Shown: one piece after another, positions 62,122 to 64,000 of the stretch
How positions within the stretch are numbered: the stretch's first letter is position 1
How the letters are laid out: each line of letters starts with the position of its first letter
Assembly (NCBI RefSeq): GCF_900090145.1
Contig: NZ_FMHI01000021.1
Location: 88,940 to 152,939 of the forward strand
From: Streptomyces sp. WMMB 322
Lineage (GTDB): Bacteria > Actinomycetota > Actinomycetes > Streptomycetales > Streptomycetaceae
Length of the DNA stretch: 64,000 nucleotides
Reading direction: 5' to 3'
Position numbers and translations under genes: made by a program
The notes under the pieces: model-generated
What the model saw: only the letters and a program-made list of their open reading frames with translations
The model's database searches: none
What the model was told of the DNA's origin: nothing

Positions 62122-62517
62122 ATGCCACGCCACAGCGAGATCAAGCACCGGATCGTCACGTCGTTCCAGCGAAGGATCGTGAACCCGCTGACGGTCCGTC
62201 TGCCGACGCAGGTTCTCCTGGAGACCACCGGGCGGAATTCCGGGCTCCCCCGTCGGACGCCCGTCGGCGGGCGCCGCGTCGGCCGGGAGTTCTGGTTCGT
62301 TTCGGAGTACGGCGAGAAGTCCCAGTACGTGCGGAACATCAAGGCGGACCCGCGTGTCCGTGTCCGCATCAAGGGACGCTGGCACAGCGGCACAGCTCAT
62401 CTGATCCCGCGTGACGACTCCCGTGCACGGCTGCGCACGCTGTCGCGTTTCAACAGCGCGGCGGTGCGGGCGCTCGGCACGCACCTGCTGACAATCAGGG
62501 TCGATCTCACGGACTGA
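62122..62517 (+). CDS. Deazaflavin-dependent nitroreductase-like protein (DDN/FDOR family)
   Basis: 131 aa, typical length. The split-barrel F420-binding family is recognised by VLLETTGRNSGLPRRTPVGG, FWFVSEYGEKSQYVRNIKAD and PRVRVRIKGRWHSGTAHLIP. Members use F420H2 to reduce quinones, nitro compounds or enones. It is next to, and likely controlled by, the TetR gene upstream. Reduced F420 could be supplied by NpdG, also present in the window. A tailoring role in the PKS pathway is possible but not shown. Confidence 0.88.
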   Translation: MPRHSEIKHRIVTSFQRRIVNPLTVRLPTQVLLETTGRNSGLPRRTPVGGRRVGREFWFVSEYGEKSQYVRNIKADPRVRVRIKGRWHSGTAHLIPRDDSRARLRTLSRFNSAAVRALGTHLLTIRVDLTD

Positions 62518-62546
62518 CCCGGTCGCAGCGCGAGTTGCCACGCGTC

Positions 62547-63182
62547 CTACGCAGTCCCGGCCGGCGAGCGGCCGGCGAGGAAGCCCGCACGCGTGTCCGG
62601 CCGGGACTGCTCGATCAGGCCGTGCAGGGCCCGCAGTTCGCCCTCAGGTGGCACCCCCCGAGACGGGTCCAGCTCGTCGCGCAGACCCGCCATGGCACCG
62701 TGCAGTGCCCGCATGGCGCCGGTACCCGCTCCCCGGCTCGCGTCCCTCCCGCTCGCTCCGAGCTGCTCCTGGGCGCGGCGCCCGGCTCGCTCTCCTTCCG
62801 GGCCGTCCGCGAGGTACGGGTACAGCTCGTTCGCCACGCGTCCGGCCTCTCGCAGAAGTTCGCCGGCCTCCGCCGCGCGCCGGGCATCACGCCGGGCGTT
62901 GTCCCGGACCACGATCACGGTGCACACGAAGACGAGCGCGGCTCCCGCCGTCCCGAAGTGGAGAGGCCACACCTCGTTGCCGCCGACATGTCCGGTGCCG
63001 CCCAGCACGAGCGTGCCGAGAAGGAGCACCGCACACACCCCGCCGTTGGCGGCCAGGCTCTGCCTGCTGACCTCACTCCGGACGCCGTAACGGCGCGGGA
63101 GGAGAAAGGACGCGGCGACGGTCAACGGCATGACGATCACCAGCGGCGTGAGCACAGAGGCCACACCGGCAAGAGGCAACAC
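62547..63182 (-). CDS. Membrane protein of unknown function
   Basis: 211 aa from the GTG at 63182, chosen because GGAAG lies 7 nt upstream; the frame is open further to 63257. There are three hydrophobic helices in the first ~115 residues (GVASVLTPLVIVMPLTVAAS, VCAVLLLGTLVLGG, GTAGAALVFVCTVIVV). A soluble, helical C-terminus rich in Arg/Glu/Ala follows. The topology resembles DUF4239-like proteins but no motif proves it. It converges with the nitroreductase-like gene (29 bp between stops). Confidence 0.65.
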   Translation of the reverse strand: MLPLAGVASVLTPLVIVMPLTVAASFLLPRRYGVRSEVSRQSLAANGGVCAVLLLGTLVLGGTGHVGGNEVWPLHFGTAGAALVFVCTVIVVRDNARRDARRAAEAGELLREAGRVANELYPYLADGPEGERAGRRAQEQLGASGRDASRGAGTGAMRALHGAMAGLRDELDPSRGVPPEGELRALHGLIEQSRPDTRAGFLAGRSPAGTA

Positions 63183-63682
63183 GCGACAACTTCCTTTCAC
63201 CGAACGGGTCAGCCGGTCTTCCTCAGGCGGGACGCAGTCATGAGTACGGCCGGGCACCTGGACCGCTCCCAGGTGTTTTCACCGAGCGGCGCGGACGTGT
63301 GGCGATCCGCCGCCGATGCCCGCGTGACGAGGAATCCTCCAACTCCCGCACGGGGTTCCCGGCAGAAGGATGCCGGGGTTCGTCTCCGTCCCGCGGGGGA
63401 TACGCCGCGGCCGGCACCGGAGCTCTACAACTGCGCCCCGTTCTCGACATTCTCGACTCCGTTCGACCGGCCGGTCCTTGTCCGTGCTCAACGGCCCGAC
63501 GTCCCCGGTTCCGCGCTGCGAACTCCACGGCGGCCAGACGGTGTTGAAGACGGTCGGGGAGGAAGTACCGGGCGCCGTCCCGGAGATCCTTGCAGAGTGC
63601 GCGCCGCCTCCGGCCGCCGCGGCCCGCACGCACTGGAAGCCGAACAGCCGCGACCCGGAGTTCCCGCCGGCGGAAACGCTGT
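63183..63682. other. Intergenic region, no convincing gene
   Basis: About 500 bp between the membrane-protein gene and the insertion element. Several short frames (for example 63370-63723 plus, 63238-63687 minus) have no family resemblance and overlap each other. It could contain decayed coding sequence. Confidence 0.4.
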
Positions 63683-63780
63683 GTCAACTTGACCCGGCTC
63701 TAAAGGGCCGGGTTTGGAGGTAGTGCCCAGCTGGCTGCTGGGGTGGACTCCTCCGTCCAGACACCCCGTTATGGGGTGGC
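63683..63780 (-). mobile_element. Probable right end and omega-RNA region of an IS605-family element
   Basis: Downstream of the tnpB stop (minus strand) there are nested hairpins. CACCCC (63762-63767) with GGGGTG (63773-63778) overlaps the stop codon. GGGGTG (63740-63745) could also pair with CACCCC. ACCCGGC (63692-63698) with GCCGGGT (63707-63713) is the outermost stem, next to GTCAA-C-TTGAC (63683-63693). IS200/IS605 ends carry such sub-terminal hairpins, and TnpB guide RNAs are made from this 3' region. The exact element end is not established. Confidence 0.55.
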
Positions 63781-64000
63781 AGGGACGCGTGACTCACGCC
63801 CCGCATTCCACACGCTCTCGCCACGGGTGGCGATGTTGTGGGAAGCATTCCGGTCGGCGTGGGCAACGACCCCGCACCCTCGGCAGATGAATAGCCCCTG
63901 GTCGATACGGTTGCGTTTGTCGACGTGGCCGCACTCGGCGCACGTCTGCGACGTGTACGCGGGATCAACGAAGACCAGGGGCACACCGGCCCGCTTGGCC
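63769..64000 (-). CDS. tnpB: TnpB (OrfB) RNA-guided nuclease of an IS605-family element, C-terminal part
   Basis: The frame runs off the right edge; 76 C-terminal residues are visible, ending at the TAA at 63769. The zinc ribbon CAECGHVDKRNRIDQGLFIC plus CRGCG gives two CxxC pairs. The RuvC-III motif HADRNASHNIATRG has the catalytic Asp. VFVDPAYTSQTCAECGHVDK is the classical OrfB_Zn_ribbon signature. TnpB is a guide-RNA-directed nuclease that maintains the transposon. Whether a TnpA partner exists cannot be seen. Confidence 0.92.
   Translation of the reverse strand, partial: AKRAGVPLVFVDPAYTSQTCAECGHVDKRNRIDQGLFICRGCGVVAHADRNASHNIATRGESVWNAGRESRVPATP

Noticed and set aside
63684..63986. A 100-residue minus-strand frame over the right-end hairpins
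   Set aside because: The TnpB zinc-ribbon signature lies in a different frame, which runs off the window edge; this frame is a shadow.
1..64000. tRNA genes, 5S/16S/23S rRNA, riboswitches, attachment sites, replication origins
   Set aside because: None was recognised by eye. Only rnpB among RNA genes has convincing conserved elements. tRNAscan and Infernal would be decisive.

Overview
The window is chromosomal DNA from a high-GC actinobacterium, almost certainly Streptomyces or a close relative. Coding regions show extreme third-position GC and GTG starts are frequent. Several genes have a TAnnnT box 6-8 nt upstream of the start, as in leaderless transcripts. The gene content (malEFG-aglA with malR, glnE-glnA2, nadE, panB, map, haem oxygenase, rnpB) matches a conserved part of the Streptomyces core chromosome, as recalled rather than searched.

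Left part (1-28 kb). The 3' end of a secreted GH89 alpha-N-acetylglucosaminidase gene is followed by a large membrane protein with sigma-factor-like N-terminal helices. A maltose/alpha-glucoside operon (malE-malF-malG-aglA-lacI, minus strand) is driven divergently from malR; its last gene is a second, closely related LacI regulator. Then come a PAP2-type membrane phosphatase, glnE and glnA2 (nitrogen/polyamine metabolism), a TrmB/LuxR-like regulator, nadE, an MFS exporter, a membrane-anchored EEP phosphohydrolase, a DHA2 exporter-TetR pair with a clear operator, four 25-bp tandem repeats, panB and a site-2 protease.

Middle (28-49.8 kb). This stretch holds npdG (F420-NADP reductase), a sialidase, an SIS-like protein of unknown function, a 2-hydroxyacid dehydrogenase overlapping a DUF2264 protein, map, haem oxygenase, secreted and lipoproteins, a primase-polymerase-like protein, a lipoprotein GDPD, a DDAH-type amidinohydrolase, an Rsm22-type methyltransferase, a Bcr/CflA exporter, a PhoD phosphatase, an SDR enzyme, an FMN-dependent hydroxyacid oxidase and the RNase P RNA gene.

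Right part (50-64 kb). After rnpB the content becomes accessory. An MFS exporter and a divergent LacI regulator share one palindromic operator. Next is a compact, unusual biosynthetic locus: a one-module polyketide synthase (KS-AT-ACP) fused to a PLP-dependent alpha-oxoamine synthase, a discrete FabF-type ketosynthase, a 71-residue protein with a strong ribosome binding site, and an IclR regulator. Beyond it lie a TetR regulator with two palindromic operators followed by a deazaflavin (F420)-dependent nitroreductase-like enzyme, a membrane protein of unknown function, and, at the right edge, the 3' end of a TnpB-type IS605-family gene with hairpins expected of a right end/omega-RNA.

The most interesting candidate system is the PKS-oxoamine synthase locus at about 52.3-60.5 kb. 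Its predicted chemistry is one malonyl extension of an acyl starter without reduction, then decarboxylative off-loading with an amino acid, which would give an amino-diketone able to close to a 3-pyrrolone or hydroxypyrrole. The product is not known to me.
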